Source of the DNA: Chlamydiia bacterium
GTDB taxonomy: Bacteria; Chlamydiota; Chlamydiia; Chlamydiales; Simkaniaceae
DNA: 64,000 nt
Assembly (NCBI GenBank): GCA_022601645.1
Contig: JAJACH010000002.1
Span: 248,001 to 312,000, forward strand
Reading direction: 5' to 3'
Both the position numbers and the translations under genes were made by a program. How positions within the stretch are numbered: the stretch's first letter is position 1; each line of letters opens with the position of its first letter. This document shows, piece after piece, positions 43,480 to 51,409 of the stretch. Under the pieces are notes generated by a model. That model did not search any database. It had not been told where the DNA came from and saw only the letters and a list, made by a program, of their open reading frames with translations.

Positions 43480-44361
43480 ATGAGTTTTCCTCTCGTTACG
43501 ATAGTTATTACAAACTACAATCATGCTAGATACCTCCCAAAAGCCTTTGAATCCCTCCTAAAGCAGACCTATCCGCAAGTTGAGATTCTCGTTGTAGATG
43601 ATGGCTCGACTGATAACAGTGTTGAGGTCACAAAGCGTTATAAAGAGGTACGGCTGATTGAGCATGAGAAAAATCAAGGAGTAGCGGCGGCTTTAAATAC
43701 GGGGCTTTTTGAGGCGAAGGGCGAGTATGTTCACACGATGGGCGCTGATGATTTGCGCATGCCCGATTTTCTCGAAAAGACGATGCGTCCTTTGATTGAA
43801 AATAATGAGATTGGATTGGCGTGTTCCGATTTTGGGTATGTCAAAGGGGAGACGAATGAGGGAGAGGTTAGGACTGATCGTTTACTGAAAGGTGTGAGTG
43901 AGACACAGGTTTTTGGGAAAAAAGAGATTGTGCGCGTTTTTCAGACGACACATTTTTGGATTCCAGGCCACACGGCTGTGTATAAAAGGGAGCTTGCGCT
44001 CAAATATGGGGGGTTTAAAGAGGAGCTAAAGTTCTATTGTGATTGGTATTTGCTTCACCAGATTGCTCTTGATAGTGGTGCTTTATATGTGCCAAAGACT
44101 CTCTCTGTATGGTGGATTTATGAGGCGTCGTATAGCGGGGAACTTGTAGAGAATCTGGGGGAAAAGCGGCGTGTTTATCGCTCTTTATTGCAGGACTTGA
44201 AGACAAAGAAGCCGATGCAAAAAGCGTTCATGCGCTCAACGCTTCTTAGGTTGCCGTGCAAATGTTTGTTGCGTGAGCTGTTTTATAGGCCGAGGTATTG
44301 GGGATTTTTCCTTTATTTAGCGCGAAAATCTCTCTATTTGAGGATGAAAGGAGCGTTATGA
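43480..44361 (+). CDS. GT2-family glycosyltransferase
   Basis: 293 residues. V-T-I-V-I-T-N-Y-N-H-A-R-Y-L, V-V-D-D-G-S-T-D-N-S and the metal-binding M-G-A-D-D. The F-W-I-P-G-H-T-A-V-Y segment is shared with the GT2 proteins at 47486 and 48544, so these are one local paralogue family. Inverting cytoplasmic GT-A fold. The stop overlaps the next ATG. Confidence 0.87.
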   Translation: MSFPLVTIVITNYNHARYLPKAFESLLKQTYPQVEILVVDDGSTDNSVEVTKRYKEVRLIEHEKNQGVAAALNTGLFEAKGEYVHTMGADDLRMPDFLEKTMRPLIENNEIGLACSDFGYVKGETNEGEVRTDRLLKGVSETQVFGKKEIVRVFQTTHFWIPGHTAVYKRELALKYGGFKEELKFYCDWYLLHQIALDSGALYVPKTLSVWWIYEASYSGELVENLGEKRRVYRSLLQDLKTKKPMQKAFMRSTLLRLPCKCLLRELFYRPRYWGFFLYLARKSLYLRMKGAL

Positions 44362-45218
44362 AGACTTTGATTATTGGTGCCAAAGGCTTTTTAGGACGCT
44401 ACTTTCATAAGCGTTTTAAAGAGATGATTGGAACGCATTATCAAAAAGAGGAACCCTTTGAGTTACTTGATCTCAAGGATCCAAAGATTGAATTTCCCCT
44501 TGATGGTTATCGCTATGCGTTATTTGCGGGGGGCATGAGTAATCCAGGTCGTTGTGAAGTGGATCCCGAGGAAAGTTATGCGGTCAATGTGGAGGGGACG
44601 TTAAAGCTTTCTAAGTGGTTACTCAAAAATGGGATTCAACCGATCTTGATTTCAACAGGTTATGTCTTTGATGGGGTAAAGGGTGGGTACCTTGAAACGG
44701 ATCCTACGGCGCCGCCTAATATTTATGGCCTGCACAAGGCGATCTTGGAGAAAAAAGCACCAAGCGAATGTTTGATATTACGTGCGGCAAAGCTGTATGG
44801 GCTTGAAAAAGGAGATGGGACGCTGCTTGATGAGATGGCGGCAAAGTTGTCGATGGGGGAAACGGTGCTCGCTGCAAAAGATCAGGTGCTTTCTCCGCTA
44901 TCAATTGACGATTTTATCCAGGCGATTGTGGAGCTGCAAAAGGTGGGTGCTTCAGGGATTTACCATGTTGGTGGGAAGAAGACCTCCCGGTATCACTTAG
45001 CGTGTAAATTGGCAGAGGAAATGCGGGTTGATCAATCGTTTGTACAACCTGTTTCACTTGATGCAATTCCTGGCAATTTCAAGCGCGCAAAGAAAACCGA
45101 TTTTTGCTCAGAAAAATTAAAGGCAGCGACGGGGTTTGTTCCAACTCAAACTGAGGCACACTGCAAATTATTTGCAGCAAAGTATTTTTCAGCAGAACTT
45201 GTAACTGCTGATGAGTGA
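44358..45218 (+). CDS. RmlD-like NDP-sugar reductase (SDR)
   Basis: 286 residues from the ATG at 44358, ATGA-coupled to the GT2 gene. I-I-G-A-K-G-F-L-G-R for the cofactor, S-T-G-Y-V-F-D-G (Thr/Tyr region) and Y-G-L-H-K as YxxxK. This is the dTDP-4-dehydrorhamnose reductase group, which reduces a 4-keto sugar at the end of deoxysugar pathways. The last 73 bp overlap the convergent PhyH gene, the longest such overlap in the window. Confidence 0.82.
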   Translation: MKTLIIGAKGFLGRYFHKRFKEMIGTHYQKEEPFELLDLKDPKIEFPLDGYRYALFAGGMSNPGRCEVDPEESYAVNVEGTLKLSKWLLKNGIQPILISTGYVFDGVKGGYLETDPTAPPNIYGLHKAILEKKAPSECLILRAAKLYGLEKGDGTLLDEMAAKLSMGETVLAAKDQVLSPLSIDDFIQAIVELQKVGASGIYHVGGKKTSRYHLACKLAEEMRVDQSFVQPVSLDAIPGNFKRAKKTDFCSEKLKAATGFVPTQTEAHCKLFAAKYFSAELVTADE

Positions 45219-45967
45219 CACGGTTCGTAGTAGTCTGGGCGCGCTGATAGGTCGACGGGTGAGAGGGCGTTTAAGAGGCGCACATCGGATGTCCATCTTG
45301 TGTTGGTGCCCTTGTTAATCACGCAGCCGTGCACGATTGAGAGGCTGAACATCAGCACTTGTCCGAGTTTTATGGGGACAGGAACCATTTTCTCCTCGGT
45401 TGATTTATCCATCATTTTAGGTGCGTAGAGAAAGCCTAGGTTGTGTTTATCTGAGCCTTTTACGACATCGGCGCTGATTTCTTGTTTGGTTTGAAAGAGT
45501 TCTTCAGAAAGGATGTGGGATTTGGGCATGACTTTAAGTGTCATTCCCGCATCACATTCGACAAAGGGAAGGATGACTGAAATTTCGTAGGGCGATCCGC
45601 CGTAAAATGTATCTCGATGGTAGCCGACGTTGTCCTGCGATTTTTCAGGGCGAGCCATTCGAAGATAGGGGAATTGTTGGACTAAAAGATCAATGCCGAC
45701 AAGTTTTGTGAAAAAGGGAAGCTGGGCTTTGATCACTTTTTTTGCAAATTTACCCTTGCGGTAGAATTCGGTCATTTGCGTTTGCAAGCTGATGTGGAAT
45801 TCATCTTCTTTAACAAGTTTGTGGTAATCCTCGAGGGCGATGCGCTCACCAAGGAGTGTTGCCAAGTGATCTTCGAGCTTTGCGCGCGTTTCTAATAGGG
45901 GTGTTGCATCAAGTAAATCAAGGACGACAAACCCTTCTTCTTCAAATTGCTCTAGCAGTTTTTCCAT
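45146..45967 (-). CDS. Phytanoyl-CoA dioxygenase (PhyH)-family 2-oxoglutarate oxygenase
   Basis: 273 residues from the ATG at 45967 (another at 45988). Fe(II) facial triad: H-x-D in G-Y-H-R-D-T-F-Y and the distal His in S-I-V-H-G-C, with an Arg in N-T-R-W-T-S for 2-oxoglutarate. PhyH-like enzymes hydroxylate small molecules, including sugar or lipid parts of surface glycans. It consumes 2-oxoglutarate. Substrate unknown. Confidence 0.82.
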   Translation of the reverse strand: MEKLLEQFEEEGFVVLDLLDATPLLETRAKLEDHLATLLGERIALEDYHKLVKEDEFHISLQTQMTEFYRKGKFAKKVIKAQLPFFTKLVGIDLLVQQFPYLRMARPEKSQDNVGYHRDTFYGGSPYEISVILPFVECDAGMTLKVMPKSHILSEELFQTKQEISADVVKGSDKHNLGFLYAPKMMDKSTEEKMVPVPIKLGQVLMFSLSIVHGCVINKGTNTRWTSDVRLLNALSPVDLSARPDYYEPCHSSAVTSSAEKYFAANNLQCASV

Positions 45968-45996
45968 ACAAGTTATGCTAGCATGCAAGATGCTAT

Positions 45997-46027
45997 TTGA
46001 CTACACAATTGTCTTTTGTGCTAGTCT
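45997..46027 (+). promoter_or_regulatory. Candidate promoter for GT2 at 46034
   Basis: TTGACT (45997-46002), 19-bp spacer, TAGTCT (46022-46027); the -10 ends 6 bp before the ATG. Weak hexamers, but the geometry repeats that seen at 43443. Confidence 0.35.
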
Positions 46028-46033
46028 AGCTCT

Positions 46034-46924
46034 ATGCTTTCAGTGATTATTCCGATTTACAACATGGCTGAGTTTGTTAAAGAGGCGATTGAGTCAGTTT
46101 TAGTGCAGACCTTTGGCGATTACGAGATTGTTGTGATCAATGATTGTTCGACGGATCATAGCGTGGATGTCCTTGAGGGGTATCAGGCAAAAGATTCTCG
46201 CATCAGGCTTCTTCATAATGAGAAGAACTCAGGCGCTGTTTTCTCTGTGAATCGGGGCATTCGGGAAGCGAGAGGGGAGTACATTTACTTACTTGCTGCA
46301 GATGATAAGATTCTCGATCCAAAATTTTTTGAGAATACGGTGTTACCACTTGAAAAGCATCCAGAAGTTCCTATGAGCACGACCGATCACGGCTGCTTTT
46401 TAAATGGGGAGACAAAGGTTCATACGCATGAGGTGTTCCCACATTTTAAAGAGTTAACGCTTTTGAGTGGGAAAGAGTTTACAAGGCTTTGCACCGAAGG
46501 CCAAAGCAAATATTGGCTCTATGCGATGGGCACCATTTTTCGGCGATCCCTTTTCTTTGAGTATGGTTTTTTCCGCTCCGATCTGCCTGTTTTAAGTGAT
46601 TGGTATCTCATCCATATGTTTGCCCTCCGCTTTGGGTGTTTTTATTTACCCGGAACGTATGTGGCATGGAGGCATCATGGGAACAATCTCCACTCGAATA
46701 TGGAAAGTAAAGAGGTTGTTTTGCTCTTGAACCTCATTGGAAAGCAGTGGAAAGTGCGACGTTTATTTATCAGATCAGGGCTGCTTGCGTGTTTTGTGAA
46801 GCAGGGGCTAAAGTCTATTGCTTGTCGCCCCCATCTTTGGGATTATGTCCTGCCCTTTGCACGGCGCAAACTCTTAAACACTATTTTTTTTCGGCGCCGA
46901 TTGAAAATAGGTAGTGACTCATAG
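46034..46924 (+). CDS. GT2-family glycosyltransferase
   Basis: 296 residues. L-S-V-I-I-P-I-Y-N-M-A-E-F-V, V-I-N-D-C-S-T-D-H-S and the L-A-A-D-D metal motif. The second half (G-T-I-F-R-R-S-L, D-W-Y-L-I-H) lines up with its neighbouring GT2 paralogues but lacks their W-I-P-G-H. Cytoplasmic. The 3' end overlaps the convergent methyltransferase by 44 bp. Confidence 0.87.
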   Translation: MLSVIIPIYNMAEFVKEAIESVLVQTFGDYEIVVINDCSTDHSVDVLEGYQAKDSRIRLLHNEKNSGAVFSVNRGIREARGEYIYLLAADDKILDPKFFENTVLPLEKHPEVPMSTTDHGCFLNGETKVHTHEVFPHFKELTLLSGKEFTRLCTEGQSKYWLYAMGTIFRRSLFFEYGFFRSDLPVLSDWYLIHMFALRFGCFYLPGTYVAWRHHGNNLHSNMESKEVVLLLNLIGKQWKVRRLFIRSGLLACFVKQGLKSIACRPHLWDYVLPFARRKLLNTIFFRRRLKIGSDS

Positions 46925-47564
46925 CGGCAAACCCTGTGTGCAAGACTTCATCGTTCATCCCAAACATAAATGCATGCTTGAAATAAGTTTCTGTGAACTC
47001 TTTGAGCGTTTGTTTGCTTTTAAGATTCGTGTGTTGGCATTCGCTTTGTGGGCTTGCATACGGGCTTGAGGTAATATTTGGCGTTCCAGTGACTAAGACG
47101 CCTGATGGTTTGAGGAATGCGCAGACGTTTTGCATAAATGTGGCTTCTGCTGCCGGATCAAGATGTTCAATGAGGTCAACAGAATAGGCTCCATCAGCTT
47201 CTAGGTTAAGTGTGGATTCGTTTAAGTTAATGCATTCGTAGGTCACGTTTTTGAGGTGGGAGAGGCGTCTTTGACAGTTCTCTAAGCTTCTCTCATCCCA
47301 GTCAACGCAGTGAAGATGTTCAACAAACTGCGCGACAAGAGGGATCCCAAAGCCATCACCGCAGCCAATTTCTACAACTTTTTTCTTCCCCTCGAGCATT
47401 TTTGCACAAAACTTGTAGCGCCCAAGAACAAACGCCATGTGCACGGGGTCAGATTTCAAGCTGTAAGAGGTCCAAGGACCTAAAGCTACTTCGTCAGATT
47501 CAAACTGCTCTTTTGTTCCTTCAAAATAGCGTGTCCAGCTTTGTTGTTTTTCTTTTGTTTCCAT
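46881..47564 (-). CDS. SAM-dependent methyltransferase (class I)
   Basis: 227 residues. SAM motif V-V-E-I-G-C-G-D-G-F-G-I-P, then C-V-D-W-D-E, and a post-motif V-D-L-I-E-H-L-D. Ubiquinone/sugar methyltransferase-like. Its first 79 bp overlap the 3' end of the upstream GT2 gene in another frame, so either overlap is tolerated or the true start is further in. Confidence 0.82.
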   Translation of the reverse strand: METKEKQQSWTRYFEGTKEQFESDEVALGPWTSYSLKSDPVHMAFVLGRYKFCAKMLEGKKKVVEIGCGDGFGIPLVAQFVEHLHCVDWDERSLENCQRRLSHLKNVTYECINLNESTLNLEADGAYSVDLIEHLDPAAEATFMQNVCAFLKPSGVLVTGTPNITSSPYASPQSECQHTNLKSKQTLKEFTETYFKHAFMFGMNDEVLHTGFAAMSHYLFSIGAEKK

Positions 47565-48466
47565 GTTTTATTCCTTGTTAATTTTTTTAGAAAAATCTTT
47601 GACCGGTTAATAAAAGAGCGAGTCAGAAGATGAAAGAGTAAAGACCAGTATTTGGGGCGAGCGCAAAAATGCGGAAGATTACTTTTGATAAAGCCGCGTA
47701 GTAGGTGAGAGCGTCGAAATAGGGTTAAAAGGTGTGTATTTTCGTGTAAATAGAGTAGCTGCATCACGCTTAATTCGACCTTTTTTTGGGAAGCTTTATC
47801 TTGATCTGAGTAATTTGTGCCATCTAGGCGCCAAGCTGAGAGGTATTCGGGAAGAAAAACGACGCCGCGTTTTAAAGCACAGCCGTTATTAATCAAAAAG
47901 TCACAGTGGTGCTCAAGCTTTTGTTCAAAGCGGGTAAATTCACGGACAAGCTCTGTCTCAAAAATCGACGCGTGACCAGGAATCCAAAATGCTTGTTCTC
48001 GACACAATTTCGGAACAAGCTTAGCGGGAATGAGTTGAACTTCCTTTGCATTTGGAAGTAGAGATTGATAGACATAGCGACCACCTGTTGTATCGGTCTT
48101 ATACATCGCAAAATCTGAGCAGTACACGCCGTATCCGGGGTGTTTTTCGGTAAGATTTAATAGTTTTTTATAAAACTCAGGCTCATGCATGTCGTCTGCT
48201 GCCACAAACGAGATGTATTTGCCCTGGGCTCTTGCAAGCATTTCATTGACGTTTGAAATCACTCCGCGATTTTCTGGATTGATACGGATATCGATGCGCG
48301 CATCTTTTTGCGCGAGGGCTTTTAATACCGATACACTGTTATCTGTTGATCCGTCATCTGTAATCAAGAGTTCGCTATTTGTTGGCATTCCAGCTAAAAG
48401 CGTTGAAATCCTTTTTTCCAAGTAGGCACAGTGATTGTAGTTGGACAGACAGACGGTGAGTAGCAT
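47486..48466 (-). CDS. GT2-family glycosyltransferase
   Basis: 326 residues from the ATG at 48466 (the frame continues to 48529, but the family N-terminus is M-L-L-T-V-C-L-S-N-Y-N-H). I-T-D-D-G-S-T-D-N-S, V-A-A-D-D, and F-W-I-P-G-H-A-S-I-F. It is the closest paralogue of the divergent gene at 48544, the two forming a head-to-head inverted pair. The Lys-rich tail overlaps the next gene. Confidence 0.86.
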   Translation of the reverse strand: MLLTVCLSNYNHCAYLEKRISTLLAGMPTNSELLITDDGSTDNSVSVLKALAQKDARIDIRINPENRGVISNVNEMLARAQGKYISFVAADDMHEPEFYKKLLNLTEKHPGYGVYCSDFAMYKTDTTGGRYVYQSLLPNAKEVQLIPAKLVPKLCREQAFWIPGHASIFETELVREFTRFEQKLEHHCDFLINNGCALKRGVVFLPEYLSAWRLDGTNYSDQDKASQKKVELSVMQLLYLHENTHLLTLFRRSHLLRGFIKSNLPHFCARPKYWSLLFHLLTRSFINRSKIFLKKLTRNKTWKQKKNNKAGHAILKEQKSSLNLTK

Positions 48467-48532
48467 GAGATAAAAATACTGCTTTCGAAGTATTGAGTAA
48501 ACTTCAAAGTGACTAGATTTTAGGAGCACGCT

Positions 48533-48550
48533 ATGCTTAAAACATGTTAA
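48533..48550 (+). CDS. Possible five-codon leader ORF before GT2 at 48544
   Basis: AGGAG at 48522-48526 is correctly spaced for an ATG at 48533, which opens a frame reading M-L-K-T-C and stop (48548-48550). The real GT2 start (48544) lies inside this mini-ORF in another frame and has no ribosome-binding site of its own. Translation restart by coupling is plausible. Confidence 0.35.
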   Translation: MLKTC

Positions 48551-49434
48551 CTGTGTGTCTTTCGAATTATAACCATGCCAAGTACTTAGAAGAGAGGATC
48601 CCCTCTGTTTTGGAGTCGATGCCAGAGGATGCAGAATTCATCATCACCGACGATGGATCAACAGATGCGAGTGTTCAAATCCTTAAGCGGCTTCAAAAAC
48701 GCGATCAGCGGATCAAATTAAGGCTAAATGCGAAAAATCAAGGGGTCATTTCAAGTGTCAATGCGATGCTTGAAATCGCTAAAGGCGAATACATCTCATT
48801 TATTTCGTCTGACGATCTTCTAACAAGCGAGTTTTATCCAAAACTCTTAAAGCTTACTGAGAAATATCCCGGCTTTGGCGTGTACGTTTCTGATTTTTCC
48901 GTATTTAAGGAGGGAAAAAAGCATTACCAGTCGCTCATGCCAAAGGCTAAAGATGTGCAGGTATTAGATTCTAAGAAAGTACAACAGCTTTTTGCAACAA
49001 CAGGGTTTTGGATTCCAGGGCATAGTTCGATTTTCAGGACAAGTCTTGTATGTGAATTTAAGCGTTTTGAGCCAAGTCTAAAGCATTATTGTGATTGGGT
49101 GATCAACCACGGCTGTGCGCTAAAAGGTGGGGTTGTATTTCTGCCTGAATATCTTTCTGCTTGGAGACTTGATGGAGGGAACTATTCTGAAACTGATGAG
49201 AGTCAAAAAAAGGAAGTTGAACTTTGTGTCATGCGCTACCTCAATCGCAAAGAGAACAAAATATGGCGGCGGCTATTTCGCAAATCCCATCTTTTGCGCG
49301 ATTTTATGAAACCGAGACTTGTCTATTTTTTCCTACGTCCTAAGTATTGGGACTATCTTTTTTGTATGCTGACACGCTCATTTTACAATCGCTCGAAGCT
49401 TAAGGCCAAAGTGCTTTTAAATCGCATTTCCTAA
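48544..49434 (+). CDS. GT2-family glycosyltransferase
   Basis: 296 residues, M-L-T-V-C-L-S-N-Y-N-H-A-K-Y-L, I-T-D-D-G-S-T-D-A-S, I-S-S-D-D, F-W-I-P-G-H-S-S-I-F. Inverted paralogue of 47486-48466, sharing also L-P-E-Y-L-S-A-W-R-L-D-G. Probably adds the same or a similar residue. The end overlaps the convergent 49400 gene by 35 bp. Confidence 0.86.
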   Translation: MLTVCLSNYNHAKYLEERIPSVLESMPEDAEFIITDDGSTDASVQILKRLQKRDQRIKLRLNAKNQGVISSVNAMLEIAKGEYISFISSDDLLTSEFYPKLLKLTEKYPGFGVYVSDFSVFKEGKKHYQSLMPKAKDVQVLDSKKVQQLFATTGFWIPGHSSIFRTSLVCEFKRFEPSLKHYCDWVINHGCALKGGVVFLPEYLSAWRLDGGNYSETDESQKKEVELCVMRYLNRKENKIWRRLFRKSHLLRDFMKPRLVYFFLRPKYWDYLFCMLTRSFYNRSKLKAKVLLNRIS

Positions 49435-50404
49435 TCAGGTTTTCCATAGCATCAAAGGGAGCTTTTACAGCAGTGCGAACTGGGCGCGGCCAGGAAGAGT
49501 CACAGTCAATCCACTGTTGCATGTAACGCGCTTTTCGAATGGCTCTTTTTTTAAAAGAGACAGGATATGTCTCGATGGGTGTCATCTTTTTCCCTTTAGT
49601 ATCAATCGTATAAAGACCCGAGTGATGGTAGGCAAAATACGACTGTTTTTCGAGGGCAAAAAACAGATGAGAAAAATATTCAAGGATGTAGGTGACTGGC
49701 TTTACATTTGAGGTTGAAGAGCAGTCGGTGTAGAAATATTCGCTTAAGTCTACTTTGAGATCAAAATCTTTGGTGAAGAAAAAGTCGAAGATAGGGTCGT
49801 AAAAATCGAGATAGCGCTTGAAGTGTTCATACGATGCAAAGCCAAAATAATCGGACATCAGGTCGGCAAAGTGGGGGAAATCTTTAGAAATTTGAATCCC
49901 ATAGAGATCTTCAATAAGATCAAAAGCCTTTTGTTTGAAAGGAAAAAAGGCAAGACGGTTTTGGTATTTCGGGTGGGTGAATTTCGCATTTGGGTAGGTC
50001 CAACGAAGGGGACGGTCGTAGGACGGCAGCATCCCATACCCATGTGAGTTCAATCCGTCAAAGAGTTTGTCCCACATTTGATTGAGGTCGTATTTCAAGT
50101 ACCCGTTTTTAAGATAAAAGCGCGAGGAGAGGATATACATCGGGTAGGAGGCAAATTGCATGTCCCGCTCTAAGAGAAATGTGCTCCACTCGGCGAGTTG
50201 TTTCCCCGCTTTTTGGTATTTAGGGTCAAAATCCTTTTCGAAGATACACGGTTGGTTTTGAAGATCTTTTGGCGGCTCTTTATCTATAAGGAAGAATTGA
50301 TAGTTGCGCTTTGAGCTTAAAAAGCGGGGATCAATCGGTTCGTTAACAGCGCGCGTTTTTGGATCATGGTTAAACTTGTAATGGGCGATCAGGTAAATCG
50401 TCAT
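49400..50404 (-). CDS. Unrecognised protein, first of a tandem pair
   Basis: 334 residues. I do not recognise the family. It starts M-T-I-Y-L-I-A-H-Y-K-F-N-H-D and is very rich in Phe and Tyr. It shares with the upstream gene F-E-K-D-F-D-P, Q-K-A-G-K, L-A-E-W, P-M-Y-I, G-Y-G-M-L-P-S-Y-D-R-P-L-R-W, L-E-Y-F-S-H-L-F-F-A-L-E and P-R-P-V-R. No signal peptide or membrane helix. Given its place among transferases it may be a glycosyltransferase of an unfamiliar type. Start overlaps the upstream stop (ATGA-like). Confidence 0.75.
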   Translation of the reverse strand: MTIYLIAHYKFNHDPKTRAVNEPIDPRFLSSKRNYQFFLIDKEPPKDLQNQPCIFEKDFDPKYQKAGKQLAEWSTFLLERDMQFASYPMYILSSRFYLKNGYLKYDLNQMWDKLFDGLNSHGYGMLPSYDRPLRWTYPNAKFTHPKYQNRLAFFPFKQKAFDLIEDLYGIQISKDFPHFADLMSDYFGFASYEHFKRYLDFYDPIFDFFFTKDFDLKVDLSEYFYTDCSSTSNVKPVTYILEYFSHLFFALEKQSYFAYHHSGLYTIDTKGKKMTPIETYPVSFKKRAIRKARYMQQWIDCDSSWPRPVRTAVKAPFDAMENLIRKCDLKALWP

Positions 50405-51408
50405 GGGCGTAAAAAGCTCAAGTTACATGTTTTAATCACCCGTTCCATTGCATCAAATGGCGCTTTGCAAATGGCGCGAACAGGTCTTGGAAGGCAAGAG
50501 TCGTAGTGAATCCATCTTTGGCATTCGCGAGCGCTGCGAATCAGGCGTTTTTTCCTAGAGATAGGATAGAGAATACGAGGCTCTTTACGCTTTTCGTGAG
50601 TTTTTATAACAAACTGCCCCGTGTAGTGGTAAGCAAAGAAAGGGAGGCGTTCAAGGGCAAAGAAAAGGTGGGAGAAGTATTCAAGGAGATAGGTCACAGG
50701 TTTTTCAGCAAGGTGCGTGGAGCAACCAACATAGAAATACTCATTTAAATCCCGTTTGAGTTCAAAATCAGGTGTAAAAAAGTAGTCAAAAATAGGCTGA
50801 TAAAAATCCATAAAGCGGGAAAAGTGCTCATAGGATTGAAATCCAAAATAGTCGCATTGCAAATCGGTGTAGTGGGGGAAGTCTTGCTCAATATCGATAC
50901 CATACATCGATTCAATCAAGTCAAAAGCTTTTGCTCGAAAAGGGAAAAACCCCAGTTTCTTTTGGTATGAAGGCTTGGTATAAACCCGTTTAGGGTAAAG
51001 CCAACGAAGCGGGCGATCATAAGAGGGAAGCATCCCATAGCCAAATTCTAAAAGACCTGCAAAAAGATCGTCCCATACGTCATTGAGATCGCGTTCGAGA
51101 TAGCCGTTTTTTTGGTAAAAGCGCGATGAAATGATGTACATCGGATATTTAGCAAAGCGGTATTTTTTCTCAGCGAGGAAAGTCGCCCACTCAGCGAGAT
51201 GTTTTTTCCCCGCTTTTTGATAGATAGGATCAAAATCTTTTTCAAAGACAAGCTCTTTGTTTTGCAAAGGAGCTGGCACTTGGTGATCAGTAAGATAGTA
51301 GGTATAAGGTTTATTTGATTGAAGAAAACGTGGATCAATCGGTGAGTTGTGAGGCCCTGCTTTCTTATCGTGGTTAAACGCGTAGTTCGTAATTAAGTAG
51401 ATGGACAA
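50401..51408 (-). CDS. Unrecognised protein, second of the tandem pair
   Basis: 335 residues, clearly a duplicate of the 49400-50404 product over its full length, same motif order. The invariant Y-D-R-P-L-R-W and the D-F-D-P segment are candidates for an active site. The C-terminal block ends P-R-P-V-R-A-I-C-K-A-P-F-D-A-M-E, nearly the same in both. It begins just after the ABC exporter gene (51410), so exporter and pair are probably one operon. Confidence 0.75.
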   Translation of the reverse strand: MSIYLITNYAFNHDKKAGPHNSPIDPRFLQSNKPYTYYLTDHQVPAPLQNKELVFEKDFDPIYQKAGKKHLAEWATFLAEKKYRFAKYPMYIISSRFYQKNGYLERDLNDVWDDLFAGLLEFGYGMLPSYDRPLRWLYPKRVYTKPSYQKKLGFFPFRAKAFDLIESMYGIDIEQDFPHYTDLQCDYFGFQSYEHFSRFMDFYQPIFDYFFTPDFELKRDLNEYFYVGCSTHLAEKPVTYLLEYFSHLFFALERLPFFAYHYTGQFVIKTHEKRKEPRILYPISRKKRLIRSARECQRWIHYDSCLPRPVRAICKAPFDAMERVIKTCNLSFLRP

Positions 51409-51409
51409 A

